Notes: generated by a model from the letters alone, not told the origin. A stretch of 64,000 bases of DNA from Cheiracanthium punctorium (GCA_038373885.1 JAWZYV010016601.1:620001-684000), one strand, 5' to 3'. Counted from the stretch's first letter, positions 47,785 through 58,926 are shown. Numbers and translations: made by a program.

Positions 47785-48650
47785 CAGTGGCGCAGAGAGG
47801 GAGGGGTGCAGGGGAAAAATCCCCAAGGCCTCAGCTTGTGAAGAGGCCCCGCTTTTGCTGTTTATATGATACTTAATTGTGTGTTGTCAATCTTGTAAAA
47901 AAAATGCCCGAAGCCAGATTATGTCCGCGGATGTTTCAAATTAATTTTTGAATGAAATTACAAAAAGCCAGCTAGAGCATAAACCACCAACATGACAAAA
48001 ACGAGGAGTGCTAGTGATTGAGTCTTCTTTTGCAAGAAAAGTAGACATTGACGATGTTATTCAATGGTTTGCCATGACTAAAAGTAGAAAAGATTTATTT
48101 TACAAGAAATCATTTTTTTTTTCCGAGACACATTGTTAAATAGTGGAGAAAGGGTATAGACAGAGGAGAGACTATGGGCCCACTCAACCTCCGAAATTTT
48201 GAATTTTCCTTAACAAAATGTTAAAGATCAAGACTCTATGAGAAATTTTGAAATTTCCACTTTTTTGGCCAGATGAAATTTTTTTGGCTGCCTGCTTGCG
48301 TGGAAGTATGAATGAAAATATTAATTATTTCAATACTGAGGAAACATGCCACGCAAAAAATTTAACGTTTCAAATACAGTTTCTCTATGGAGGTGACGAA
48401 ACCTTCAAAACGAAATGTTGGTATTTTTTAGAGCATGGATGTTTATTAAAGTACAATACTCTTTTAAATTAATAATTTTAATTCTATTAATTATTTTCCA
48501 ATTGCTATTCATTTAAAGTTTCTTTAAGTAATTAATAATTTTAATAAGGAATAAATGATTGATCTAATACGACATCAAAAGGATTTCTGGATAGCAAAGG
48601 GACCCCAAAGATTTTATCCCGGAGCCCCGACTTGGCTCTCTGTGCCTCTG
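47785..48650. mobile_element. 866-bp hAT element, copy 1, in the DUF4817 gene
   Basis: Starts cagtggcgcagagagggag and ends ctctctgtgcctctg. The flanks are both atcgagat (47777-47784 and 48651-48658), a perfect 8-bp duplication. It carries a 75-codon open frame at 48248-48472. Copy 2 is at 57983-59256. It keeps the undisturbed TTAA sites where copy 2 has insertions (48134-48137 and near 48541). Confidence 0.9.
48248..48472 (+). CDS. Short ORF of unknown role in the hAT element, copy 1
   Basis: 74 residues; the C-terminal half reads QFLYGGDETFKTKCWYFLEH followed by GCLLKYNTLLN and a stop. Copy 2 of the element (58927-59184) has the same frame open, with the same C-terminal part except T to A near the end; some changes between copies are silent. 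No signal peptide or known motif; two Cys in the C-terminal third. I do not recognise it. It may be a remnant of the element's own protein kept open by chance. Confidence 0.35.
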   Translation: MKFPLFWPDEIFLAACLRGSMNENINYFNTEETCHAKNLTFQIQFLYGGDETFKTKCWYFLEHGCLLKYNTLLN

Positions 48651-48751
48651 ATCGAGATGCTGCTCAGACAGTTCAGAAAGAAATGGAGATTGCTGTACGG
48701 TGCTGTGCTGTTCACAACCTCGATTACAGCTATTGTTGAGGAATGACGGTT

Positions 48752-49298
48752 GACATATTCAGCATTTGTTCTGGAACATCGTCTTTGCTTTGTCATAATT
48801 TTGTATGCTAATTATTTTTTTTATCACATGAAGCACCACCTGTCGGCCGTTTCTTGAACTTTTTTTTTGTGGTTACAATAAAACCCCACGTCATTCCAAG
48901 CATCTGCTTCATACATGCATTCTGTTTCTAAGGATATTTTTGCATTATTATATACTTATAGAGGAATTGTACGTTAAACTTTGTGGGTAGTCTAAAAGAC
49001 TCGTCTTGGTTTTTATTCAAATGTAGAATCCCAAAATAAAATTTTTAATGTTAAAAATAGTTAATAAAAAACATATAAATGAGCTTCCCCTTTTAAAAAA
49101 AAAATTGGGGGACGGAGTACTTCCTCAAATATACTACTGCTATTCTTATAGGGGAAAGTAAATTACAATCGTCTCGTTTTGTCTATACAAGACAAGACAA
49201 CCTTGCGAGATAAGGATCTGTCTCGTTTCGCAAAAAATTCCTTTCTCGTCCAGCATCTCCCGTCCTTACCCGTCAATCTCTAATACAGACTCCAGATA
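48752..49298. other. Intron stretch before MITE copy 2
   Basis: AT-rich with no gene. Around 49160-49270, repeated 'tctcg', 'gagaca' words (gtctcgttttgtctatacaa) resemble 41440-41560, suggesting another short dispersed repeat. Confidence 0.4.
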
Positions 49299-49738
49299 CA
49301 GGGTGAATCTAAACTCTTGGGCAAAACTTTAAGGGGTGATAGGGCACATAATAAGGAATCAGAATCACATAGCAATGTGGGGTCAAAAACGTAGTTTTCA
49401 CTTACCTGGTAATAATCACTTTGTGAAAAGTATTGAAGTGTTCGTCTAATTTCTGAACCAAGTTTCATAAACAAGGGGCTCGTCTCCAAAAATTTCATCC
49501 GTGAAATAAAATAGAATTTTTAAACTAATTTTAGTCTTCTGTTTTCGGAGAAAAATACATTAGCTTCTGACGAACAATGGTCGGAAAGTGCACTGTTGTT
49601 TCAGTACTTTTTCCAAAGTGATTATTAACAGCTACATGAAGACGATGTTGCCGACCCCACATTGCTATGTGATTCTGATTCCTTATTATGTGCCCTATCA
49701 CCTCTTAAAGTTTTGTCCAAGAGTTTAGATTCACCCTG
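49299..49738. mobile_element. TA-flanked MITE (Tc1/mariner type), copy 2
   Basis: Same ends and length class (440 bp) as 6814-7252; flanked by TA (49297-49298, 49739-49740). Inverted ends start cagggtgaatctaaactctt. Orientation relative to copy 1 is ambiguous because most of the element is inverted repeat. Confidence 0.9.
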
Positions 49739-49740
49739 TA

Positions 49741-52614
49741 TTTCAAACGGTTTGAAGTTAGTATAACTAGTTATATTAACTTCAGCTTTCAATAAATTGA
49801 GTACTGTACACTAATAACGTGACCTGCGAAGCGTTTTGTGATTCTTACTAAAACATTCATTTTTTTCAGTAAAATGAAAATATGATTCCACTAACAGAAC
49901 TTTTGCCGAAAATTATAGGATTATTTATGGAGACATGTTTCTATAAGTCTCCACACAGATGTGTGTTACAGTGAAAATTAAAATTAGTTTGAAAGTCTTG
50001 CATTCTCATTTCGATATAACACGTTTCTTATCTAAAAGTTCTTTCAGAACTTGGCCCCAGATGCTAAAACTCACGGGGAAAAAAAAATGACTTTTATTTT
50101 CTATAGTATATTTACATTAGAACAAAGCACTTACATAGCGTTCAAAACCAAACAATTGTTTCAGATAAATGAATACTCGCAGATTAGATTGATAATTTCA
50201 GACTATTATGATAAGCTATTAACAATTAAATAGCTTCACGTATCCTTCACAGATAATTATTTATTGTTTAAAATATACTAATACAAAGTGTTCGAAAAAC
50301 CGAAAATTATGTAACTTTTTTTTTCAAATAAATAAAAATAAAAAAACAAATAAAAAATATCTGAAGGTCTTTAAAATTTGAACTAGGCTTCACTTGTTTT
50401 TTTAATCCCTGAAACTTTCAGTCCAAAATGTTATTTAAAATAATTCAACAAATGTAAAATGATTAATCTTTCAATCTCCAAAAATCATATTCTCTCAAAC
50501 GAATGTAAATTAAAATTAAATAATTATAATAAAAAAATTCCAGTTCCGTCAATTATTTTTCATTTCCAGAAACGACATTTCCAATTAAAATGAAACTACA
50601 ACTAGCAGTTTCATTTTAATTGGAAATATCGTTTTCTCAGTGGTTTATAAATATCGTCAGTTATTTATAAACCACTAAGTAAAAATATTACTTCTCATAT
50701 TTATTTTATCTGTGTAAAATAAAAATAAATATTCTGAAATCCAAAAACTGAAGTTTTGCATTTTGAAAAAAGTATGTGAACAAAACTATTTTGCCATTTG
50801 AACGAAATTTCTAGAAAAGTATGTTTCGCCGTTGTGCTTAATTCCACTTGACGGAGAATTACTATTGTTACAAGTTTGCGGGATCTGCTGTTCCAATCTT
50901 TAATTTGGTCTAAAATTCATATTCTCTACGCTATTTAAATAGTCAAAACTTGCATTTTGTTGAATGTAATTTCGTTAATTAGAATACAAGTTAGAGATCT
51001 GTTTAAACTTCTGGTTAGCACTACTAGGGTTTGGTGCTAAATTTGGCAATATTATAAGTAACCTAGCATGGTTACTTCCCACACATCGGCACGCCAAGAG
51101 ATCGCCAACAATTTCACCCCCTTTTCAAGAAGGATCAGTGGGTGACCCTGCAGATCTAGACTCACGGAAAATATCGCGAGGATGGCCCCCGTTCTAAAGA
51201 GGGGATGGCAAAAGCGGGAAGATAGTAACCCATAAATTACTCCAGCCAGTGTCATTGTGAAATCCGTGTGTGGTACATGCAACGCTTTGAAGTACAGTAT
51301 TTTGCAATGAATTTCGTGTATTGATATCTGAGATGTCTAGCAAGGGTATAATAAGAGTTCCTTTATCAGCAGCAATAATTAAAACTTGTCTTTAGAAAAA
51401 TATTTTAAAACGCTAGAAGCATCGCACTTACTATCGCTTGTTTTGAAAAAAAAATTTTTTTTAATATTTTATTCTTTTTTTTCACGATTTTAAAATTCGC
51501 TAATTTTAATTTAAAATGCGTGCGCTCGCTGTCTCAGGAAGGAAGGAAAAAAAGAAAAGAAAGGAAATTTGGAGGAAGAAAATTGCGTTAACTATTTACA
51601 TATATTTACCTCAAAATTTACTTATTCGTTTTAGTTGTGGACTCAGGATCTTATTTTAGGCTGGGTATTCGGAGCACGTGACATGGCTCTTCCATTTTAT
51701 AGTTGTCCTAGAAACTGCACAGATAGTATCAAAACACGTACTAAAATAATCTTTAATAATCACACATTATGAAGGTTTAATTTCTACCCGAAAATCAAAG
51801 TAAATTATCTGAATATTTTAATTGAATCCAACAAATTATTCGAAGAGTTTAGTTTCATAAATTGACATTTATTTTCTTATTTTATAAAGATAGTTGCAAG
51901 TTATGCATAAATGTATAAATTTAATAATATCTGATGCTGATAACTAATAAGTAGTTCGACAAAATCCTCTAAAGTTTTAGACATTCTAAAATTTAAACTT
52001 TTGGTCAGAGAAAAGAGAAAATCAGATTTTTTTTTTTTTTTTCGGAAACATATATCGTAATTTAATGTGTTCTCTTGAGTATTTGTAGAGCCTGAAATAT
52101 TTGACCCATTAATCGTATATAGAACACTGTAAAACTAAAATTTTAAAAAATACTGTTAAATTTTTTTAAAGCATTTTCTTACATTCATGTTAAATATTTT
52201 TTGCTATTCTCCTAAAGAACTCTTGAGCAATGTGACAGAGGCGTTTAAAAGTTTAATGTTAAGAAAATCTTCATGCACGGGTGATTTGTGAAACGTAAAT
52301 TAATTTCATTTAAGTAATATTCCGCAATAATTTTTTTTTTCAGGGTTTCCCGCAAGTACCCTACAGAGGGTGTTCACGCATTTTTGTAACGATTTTGCAA
52401 AGATATATGTAGAAATAAATATAAGAATTTTATTTTCTAATGTGTTCAGTCTGATAGCCCTTTCTTTGAACCATTATATTACATCTTGATTTCAAAGATG
52501 AAAGTCCTTTTCTTAAAACATCAAGGCTGATATTGTTCCACTCCTCCATCACAATCTTGTAGTAATATAATCTTTTGTAGTAATATATGAATGCATCTTG
52601 TGTTTGCGTGATTA
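49741..52614. other. AT-rich intron with a double hairpin
   Basis: At 50573-50635 a long hairpin (acatttccaattaaaatgaa / ttcattttaattggaaatat) is followed directly by another (agtggtttataaat / atttataaaccact, 50638-50686). A GC-richer patch at 51052-51290 has decayed frames whose words recall retroelement coding ends, but the match is too weak to name. No host gene seen. Confidence 0.45.
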
Positions 52615-52847
52615 TGGCAACGCTATACTAGGGCAATCTGCCAAGGATAGGGGGGGTGCCTAGGTAGGAGAACTTTCTAAGGGGTTCTAAAGCGTATTCA
52701 CGTTACATCTGGAAAAAACCTACCAAAAATCCAGACTGTTAGATCGACAGCTGCTCGATGGGACCCGATCCCGGGACCTTCACTCTTCGGCCGTCTACCA
52801 TTTTCAGTGACATATAACTACTGTGCGATGGTAAGGCTATAAATGTA
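52615..52847 (-). repeat. tRNA-derived SINE copy, minus strand
   Basis: Minus reading: 'agccttaccatcgcacagta' (A box), 'ggtagacggccgaagagtga', ggtcccgggatcgggtccc (B box), then 'ttttccagatgtaacgtgaa' and 'cttagaaagttctcc'. Same family as 19535-19790. Confidence 0.75.
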
Positions 52848-53858
52848 TCTTAAAGTAGAAATATAATTCAACTCATCTTCGTTTAGAAATATATTTAATT
52901 TTATATTTCAATTCCATTCATTATCACTGAAAAATAACGTTCAATAAATACTTGTCACACAATTTTGCTTTCATGCCTTATAAGATGCAATTTATTCCAG
53001 GAAAAATTCATGTATATGTAAAAAAAAAAAAAGTTACTATTATATTTGTTTGTTCATCTTAAAATACACTGGAATAAAATAAACTAGAAGTTACTGTAGA
53101 AAATTTTACTTAATTGAAGTTTTAGACGTATTTCGTATTTTGTGCGTATTAAGAAAATACATGTATTTTGTATTTTTCAATTTAGAAAGCATTTTGTATT
53201 TTGTAATTTTTTGTGTTTGAATAAATGTAATTTGTATTTTGCATCGAAAATACATTTATTTATGTATTTTGCCTAACTCTGCTTCTGTAGCTGCTTTCAA
53301 AGAGCATTGCAGAGCAAGCAGTAATTATTTTTATTTCCAACGGAGATGAGTCTCCGTTGAACTGGAGAGAGTATGAGGGAACGTCCTCTAAGTGAAACTG
53401 TACTCCCCCTCTCTAAACAACGGGGGTTGAGGGGGAGAAAAGCAATAAACTTTAGGTTTACCATTGCCGATCTCTGGGAAGATAGGTTATAGGTTTATAG
53501 GTTAGGTAATGTATACGTTTCTTAGCACTTTTTTTTTCTTTAATATTCTAAGATTTTTTATCTAATATTTTACTTCAAAAATCTTATTCTTTTGTTGATT
53601 TTCATACATATCGATTCGTATCCATCGAAACAATGATCGAACATTGTCAATCTTTGCACCATTGGAATGTTCATTATATTTTGAAAGGTAAAAGAAAAAC
53701 CAATATCGATCTGTATTTTAATCTTGGAATGTTTGGCGATTTTTTTCAAGAAAATGTCTTTCATTTCTTTCCATCGTGACACCAGAACGGCTATGCGTTC
53801 TACCTATGTGAAAATTATACAGAACACTGTGTCACTTTTTGCTCCTCTTTGAAAAGTT
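52848..53858. other. AT-rich intron, low-complexity 'tattttgta' run
   Basis: At 53130-53275 there are about ten irregular copies of 'gtattttgtat' / 'gcattttgtatt', a degenerate short repeat. The rest shows no feature. Confidence 0.5.
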
Positions 53859-53890
<32 letters not shown>

Positions 53891-53892
<2 letters not shown>

Positions 53893-54086
53893 GGGTGGCC
53901 ATAATTAAACTGCAAGTGTTCAAGGGGTGCTGATGCGCATGTCAAATATGAAAAAAAAAAAAAAAAATCGTCATTTTCACCCGATAGATGGGTGAAACGT
54001 GTGGATATGAAGTTTCACTGAAATATTCCGGGTAGTTTTCTCTCCAGCACCCCTTGAACACTTGCAGTTTAATTATGGCCACCCTG
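53891..54086. mobile_element. 196-bp MITE with CAGGGTGGCC ends
   Basis: Inverted ends of about 43 bp, cagggtggccataattaaac / gtttaattatggccaccctg, including 'aaggggtgctg'. TA follows on the right (54087-54088); the left flank is a (ta)n/(ca)n microsatellite (53859-53890), so the left TA cannot be fixed exactly. Tc1/mariner-like by its ends. Confidence 0.85.
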
Positions 54087-54537
54087 TACATATATTATTT
54101 AATTTTTCACAAATATTTGTAGGCTAAAAGGAACACGTAAAACTCACCGCTGCCAGAAGAATTACAAATATGTTACTTTTGTACCAATAAGTATGGGGGA
54201 AAGTATTTGACATTTTCCTTTGATGTATTGAGATTACATCAAAAGCATTTCATTGTGATTCCTAAGAATGATTCAAATACGCACAGAGAACAGATGCGTG
54301 TATGGACTGAGTAAAATGTTCAAAATTAACTTTAAAACAATAAAAATGTCGCTAAATGGTAGCAGTGTTGCTAAATGTATGCTAAGGTGTGCTGCTAAGG
54401 TGTGCTTGTTGCTGCATCCACGAAGCGTTCTCTAGATACTACCGCAGCCAAATGGCGGCATGCACGAAATATTCTCTGAGTACTACCGCTACTCCACTAA
54501 AATATGCATTCACAAAAAGTTATGTGGGTATGATTAC

Positions 54538-54600
54538 CATAGCTGCCAACAATTCCGGAATACAATTAACCACTTTTTGTAAACAGTAACTTTTGTGTTA
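54538..54600. repeat. Half copy of the CATAGCTGCC MITE
   Basis: catagctgccaacaattccg and 'aattaaccactttttgtaaa' match one end of 43017-43197. The other end is missing or decayed ('gtttaaccactttcg' at 54668). Confidence 0.7.
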
Positions 54601-54898
54601 GAATATAATTTTTGATTTTTCGATTGATGCTGCAAAACTCGTTTCTCGAGTCTTACGCTTCCGTACAGTTTAACCACTTTCGTGAAACAATATATAACCG
54701 CGGCCAGCTCTTCGGTACTGAAAGAGTTCAAGTGTACTTAAGGTAATCCTAACTATTAATTGTGAGACTGACAATTAATTTCAAAACGCCATTTCGGTAA
54801 GATTTAAGAAAAAATAAGCTATGTCATTTTCTAACATATCTGATCCAAGTATGTTAGACACAAATTATCTCATTAAAAATGAAACTTTTTTAAATTAC

Positions 54899-55136
54899 CT
54901 GCAAAAACAGAAAACAAATTTTTAGAATCCGTGGAAAGAAGAGCTCTTGCAGATCGCAGTAGGGGATCATTAGGGTCATTTTGACAATCTGTTTGTATTC
55001 CAAATGCTGTTCTGCCAATAACATCCATTGTCAGGCCTTGGTACATTGGATATATATTGAAGGACTCTCCAGCATTGCTTTTCACTTCCACATTCTTAAG
55101 AAAAGAGCTGATGGTGTCGTCGATGATTGGAGTCAT
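54899..55136 (-). CDS. P450 exon a (helix D-F region)
   Basis: 238 nt, 79 codons plus one base. It opens MTPIIDDTISSF directly after a splice acceptor (cttctaag). In CYP3-like proteins this follows a stretch resembling 'FTSGKLK', so the ATG is probably internal and not the start. The middle (MDVIGRTAFGIQTD) matches the helix E region of the family, where 'MDVI..T.FG' is typical. It ends LFSVFA plus one G at donor gtaatt. The next upstream exon, which should end in phase 0, was not seen between 55.1 and 64 kb. Confidence 0.9.
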
Positions 55137-56305
55137 CTTAGAAGAGATAGAAAAAGGTTTTTTTTTTTTTTCAAATAAAAAGCACTCATAAAACTGATGT
55201 TAATAGTAATTTAAAATTGAAATAATTTTCTTTAAAATGCAGTTCATTAAAGTTATCTTTACAAAAGTTTCGATAAATACAAAGGTTCTCCCTTCTTTCG
55301 AAGCGATGAATAAGAAAGAAAGCACGCCCGAGAAAATGTGCCTTTTATTAAATGTGCTTATTTATTATATTTATTTATTTGGGAGTAGAGGAGTTACTAA
55401 AAGAGAAAATCACAAAAAGTGGAGCAGAACAGCATAAAATTGGAGCAGAAGGAGATACATTTTGTGTTTTATTAGAAGTTGTCAAACAGGTAACTTTTCC
55501 TTCCAGGGCCGGGGCTAGAACCATCGAATTATGGGCAATAAGATAGGAGGGCAAGGGGCTAATCACCTCCCTAGCAGAATAGTGAAAACTTTTACAGACA
55601 ACTGAAATGTTTTTATTATTTCTAAATTTCTTGACTAATATTATACCAAATATTACAGTGGCACAGTCCGAGACATGAGAGAAAAAAAGAAAATTTCAGC
55701 TTATGCAATATCAGTAGCTCTAATTATTTACAACTTTCTGGGGGCCGTCTACATATTTATTTTGTATTTAACTTTAAAATTTCCAATACAAACCATTATA
55801 TATTTATTTGCCTGATGATTTTCTTGAAATTCAATTATCTCAAACATTAAATTTCATTTATCAAAGTAAATACTGAGCGAGTTTTCAAATGGCAGCTGTG
55901 TTAATATTTAGCTCCGTTTCTATGAAACTAAATAGAACAATGCACAGAAATGTAAAATACGGTCTCTTAAACGTTTGCTTTAAGCTACATTAGATGATAT
56001 TGTCGAAGTTTTTCCAAATAGAATCAAAATTTATTTTTGGACGAGCACTGATTTATGTGTGTTTCTAATATTCTTTATCGTTATCTATGAGCTTTTATAA
56101 ATTATATTTTGGGAATAAAGCATAATTAAATGCATTCGATATCTTAGGAGCTATGGCTGGAAATTCAAAATATTTTTTTTTAAAATAGAGGTCATTTCTC
56201 AATGTCTTGTAACTCATGCATTATTCATTGAAAATTAATCAAAATTTGTACTTATATGTTCTTTTTTCCTGATTTTTAATATCAAGTGAAAAGATAGGGT
56301 CGCCA
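55137..56305. other. Intron upstream of exon a, no gene recognised
   Basis: AT-rich. A hAT-like start, cagggccggggctagaacc, appears at 55505, and a similar one, cagggccggttctagaat, at 57367, both in the same orientation, so they are not the two ends of one element. The P450 exon expected just upstream was looked for on the minus strand and not found. Confidence 0.45.
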
Positions 56306-57233
56306 TTAAATTATCATAACTTGATACGTCGGCCGTTTCGTAAGTGAATAACAATCCGAGTGAATTGCTTCACTAGCTATCGCTTCGCAGACTTTTTTGC
56401 TCATGAGCTCTAAAATTTCGTTTTGGATTTCTTTAGTGCTGTAAGAAAAATACTTTGATTTTTCTATAAAGAATTTTTTTATCAAACCGTTGTCTTTTGA
56501 GAGGAGATTCAATAGCTCCAAAAAGTTCCTCTGTTGTTTGAGTGCTCCTTTTCGTCGTGTCCTCTTAACGTAATGCCTTGTCCAGCACAGAATAACGCAA
56601 ATCGACTCAAGGTATTTTTTGTTTTCTTCAATTTCGGACGTTCTTTGGGAAATTAATTGAACTGCAACACTCCCTTTTTTTTGATTGAAAATTCATATGC
56701 TTTGAGTCTTTCAGTTGAGGATTTCTGTGATTCACTACTTTCATGGCTTTTGAATTTCTCAACCCCTTTCTTCCAGTTTTGAAATCCTATGTCTTTTCTG
56801 AACAACCTAGAATTTAATTTTTAAACAGCCGACATGAGAAGCAAAATGCTCTGTTCACCTCTCCATAGTACTCTAACCATGCAAATTGGTCGAACCAATT
56901 TTTTTGGAATTTCCTCCCTTTATGTATCGGATATTCAAAGTTTAGAGGCTGATGTGGGCCTTCGTTTATTTCATTTTTCCTGTATTTATGATGATCCGAA
57001 GTTAAAGTGTCTCCAGTTATCTTCAGTTCTGAATCCAAGTTATTTGCACTGAGACTTGACGTTGGTAAATGATCAGCCTGTGTTTCCTTGAAACTTAAAC
57101 CATCACATTTTTCATTTTCTTTTAAATTGCTAAGCATATTTTGACCTGCATTTTCCGCAACTGGAATCTTACGGAAAAATGAAGTGATGGTCGGTTGGGT
57201 TGGTTGGATTTTACGCCGTTTTGCTTTTAACAT
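56306..57233 (-). pseudogene. TTF/DUF4371 transposase-like gene (ZMYM1-like, hAT-related), broken
   Basis: From a Met at 57233 the frame reads MLKAKRRKIQPTQPTITSFF, a Ser/Lys-rich linker, then a TTF-type zinc finger at about residues 110-139 (KGRKFQKNWFDQF, AFCFSCRLF). A stop at about 56814 ends it. A shifted frame continues RLFRKDIGFQNWKKGVEKF, then after another shift ISQRTSEIEENKKYLESI and DUF4371-like FFIEKSKYFSYSTKEIQNEI, ending in a stop at 56306. At least two frameshifts and one stop interrupt it, and the C-terminal hAT dimerisation part is absent. It is a dead transposase-derived copy, antisense to nothing, lying in the P450 5' region. Confidence 0.8.
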
Positions 57234-57982
57234 TTCAAAAACAAATATGAATATGGAACAAATAAAAATCCTGAATGAGAAAAACTTAGGCAGTACGCGC
57301 ACAGTCCACCTACTGCTTCGAATTAGCATATGGGAATAAAATGTTCACGAGATCCTTACATCTGGGCAGGGCCGGTTCTAGAATATACAGTGCCTTTCTG
57401 GAAGTTTCTTATTCTACCCGCCCCCCCCCACACACACACACACGATGAGCGGAAAAAGCACCGCTGCAAAATACGCCTCCGGAAAAAACGCCACTCGGAA
57501 AAAGCATCACTTCTTTAATAGTACTCTACTTTTAATAGTTTTATGATGTAATATAGTCATTATAGGCTAATCGATGAGGCAAGGAGCGTAGCCAGAAAAT
57601 TTTTTCGGGGGTTGTATGAGACATAATTTTGTATTGATAAACTTAATTTCCAACTGACGACGTAGGAAAGGGAGGGGGGGGGGCTTTGGGGTTCGAGCCC
57701 TCCCCATACCTTTGTAGGATGGTGGGAAATAACCATATATCGGTGTCATTTTCAGTGTCCAGAATCCATGAAAACATACTGAACCCCCCCCTTTCCCCCA
57801 AACCTACTGAATTGCTACGCTAATGCGTCCCTATCGGATTGAGGGGAGATCGTAGCGTTGAGCTATGGCTTATTATTACTGGTTTTCTTTTTATGAGTGC
57901 AAGAGTTTATTCTGTTGTACGTACACTTTGTTGTACGTAAAGTACTTCATTAGTCGTTTTTCGCGAAGTATCATGCGATATA
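57234..57982. other. Repeat-rich stretch
   Basis: 57585-57600 has 'gagcgtagccagaaaatttt', a hAT-like word. 57735-57910 matches 24360-24520 (gtgtccagaatcc, 'ctactgaattgctacg', 'gcgttgag', 'attattactggttttc'). Another 'cagggccggttctag' lies at 57367. No gene. Confidence 0.5.
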
Positions 57983-58334
57983 CAGTGGCGCAGAGAGGGA
58001 GGGGGAGCAGGGGGAAAATCCCCAGGGCCTCAGCTTGTGAAGGGGCCCCGCTTTTGCTGTTTATATGATACTTAATTGTGTGCTGTCAATTTTGTGAAAA
58101 AAGAAGTCCGAATTCAGATTATGTCCCCGGATATTTCAAATTAATTTTTGAATGAAATTACAAAAAGCCAGCTAGAGTATAAACCTCCAACTTGACAAAA
58201 ACGAGAAATGTTAGTGATTGAGTCTTCTTTTGCAAGAAAAGTAGACATTGACGGTATTATTCAAAGGTTTGCCATCACTAAAAGTAGAAAAGATTTATTT
58301 AACAAGAAATCATTTGTTTCTCCGTGACACTTTG

Positions 58335-58847
58335 TTAACCCTTTAACGAGCGGTGTCCTCGCCGTCAGGACACCAAACTCTGACGTTTTGATTGTTGCCA
58401 GTCAAGAAGAATAGATTTGATTTCTATAAAAATAGTTGCGGTGACATAGCTCCACGAGAATCCTTTACATTTTAGCACGTCATTTCCCGTAAAAAAATGG
58501 TCACGGTTATTTTTAACAGCACTGACATCTGCTGAAAAATGGAAGAACGCGAGAACAGCTGGATCGATTGCCCAATGCTGAAAAAAGGGCAGCCGTTGCC
58601 ATCGCTCGACTTAACTACCAGCAAGATGGCGGACGATCGAAACGTTCATCGCGTGCCACAGATCTAGAGACCCTTTTTTGACGCAGGAGGCTCTTGCGTC
58701 AAAAAAGACTAGAGATCTGTAGTCTCTAGATCTGTGGCACGCGATGAACGTTTCGATCGTCCGCCATCTTGCTGGTAGTTAAGTCGAGCGATGGCAACGG
58801 CTGCCCTTTTTTCAGCATTGAGAAAGGGTTGCGCCTCAAAGGGTTAA
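58335..58847. mobile_element. TTAA-flanked piggyBac-like MITE inserted in hAT copy 2
   Basis: TTAA at 58335-58338 and 58844-58847; ends ccctttaacgagcgg and ttgcgcctcaaaggg. Beside the left end is a hairpin ggtgtcctcgccgtcaggac(acc). The core (58571-58821) is a large palindrome with arms of about 100 bp (agcaagatggcggacgatcg and its complement). The same DNA in hAT copy 1 reads 'cacattgttaaatagtgg' at 48126-48143, the uninterrupted target with one TTAA. Confidence 0.92.
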
Positions 58848-58926
58848 ATAGTGGAAGAAAGGGTATAGCCAGAGGAGAGACTATGGGCCCACCCAACCTC
58901 CGAAATTTTGAATTTTCCTTAACAAA

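Larger units (their letters stand above)
47387..48751 (+). pseudogene. DUF4817 helix-turn-helix transposon gene broken by two insertions
   Basis: ATG at 47387 opens MFTLPKKVLLLKLYYQNG, then ATAALRCYRHRKGIRTCKGPM. This stops where an insertion begins (47513). The frame resumes at 47699 as SSAVKRMISKFEVTGCLEDG, PRSGRSR, and is cut again at 47785. After that insertion it resumes at 48651 with AAQTVQKEMEIAVRCCA and soon meets a stop. 'Y..NG....A...YR...G' and 'V..M..KFE.TG.L.D.PR.GR' are typical of the DUF4817 DNA-binding domain found on arthropod mariner-like transposons. No DDE catalytic part is seen downstream, so the copy is also truncated. Confidence 0.8.
2665..55136 (-). other. Gene span of a CYP3-like cytochrome P450 (partial at both ends)
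   Basis: Eight coding exons read from high to low coordinates join in frame into 360 codons without a stop. Junction phases (nt carried over) are 1, 0, 1, 2, 0, 2, 2, and the last visible donor is phase 0; every border is AG/GT. Families of this type are about 500 residues, so roughly 120 N-terminal residues (membrane anchor, proline hinge, B-C region) and about 25 C-terminal residues are missing. The product is a haem-thiolate monooxygenase, normally anchored in the ER membrane and fed electrons by NADPH-P450 reductase. CYP3-clan members usually oxidise hydrophobic xenobiotics or endogenous lipids; the substrate cannot be read from sequence. Introns are about 9.5, 2.5, 1.7, 23.1, 5.0, 8.0 and 1.55 kb and are filled with transposons. 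All catalytic motifs are intact, so I infer a working gene rather than a pseudogene. Confidence 0.9.

Noticed and set aside
51052..51282. GC-richer patch as an snRNA or gypsy-type pol end
   Set aside because: No U1/U2 signature words, and the pol-like words need several frameshifts. The evidence is too thin to name.
55505..57383. The two cagggccgg words as the ends of one hAT holding the ZMYM1-like gene
   Set aside because: Both words point the same way, so they cannot be inverted terminal repeats of one element, and no 8-bp duplication matches.
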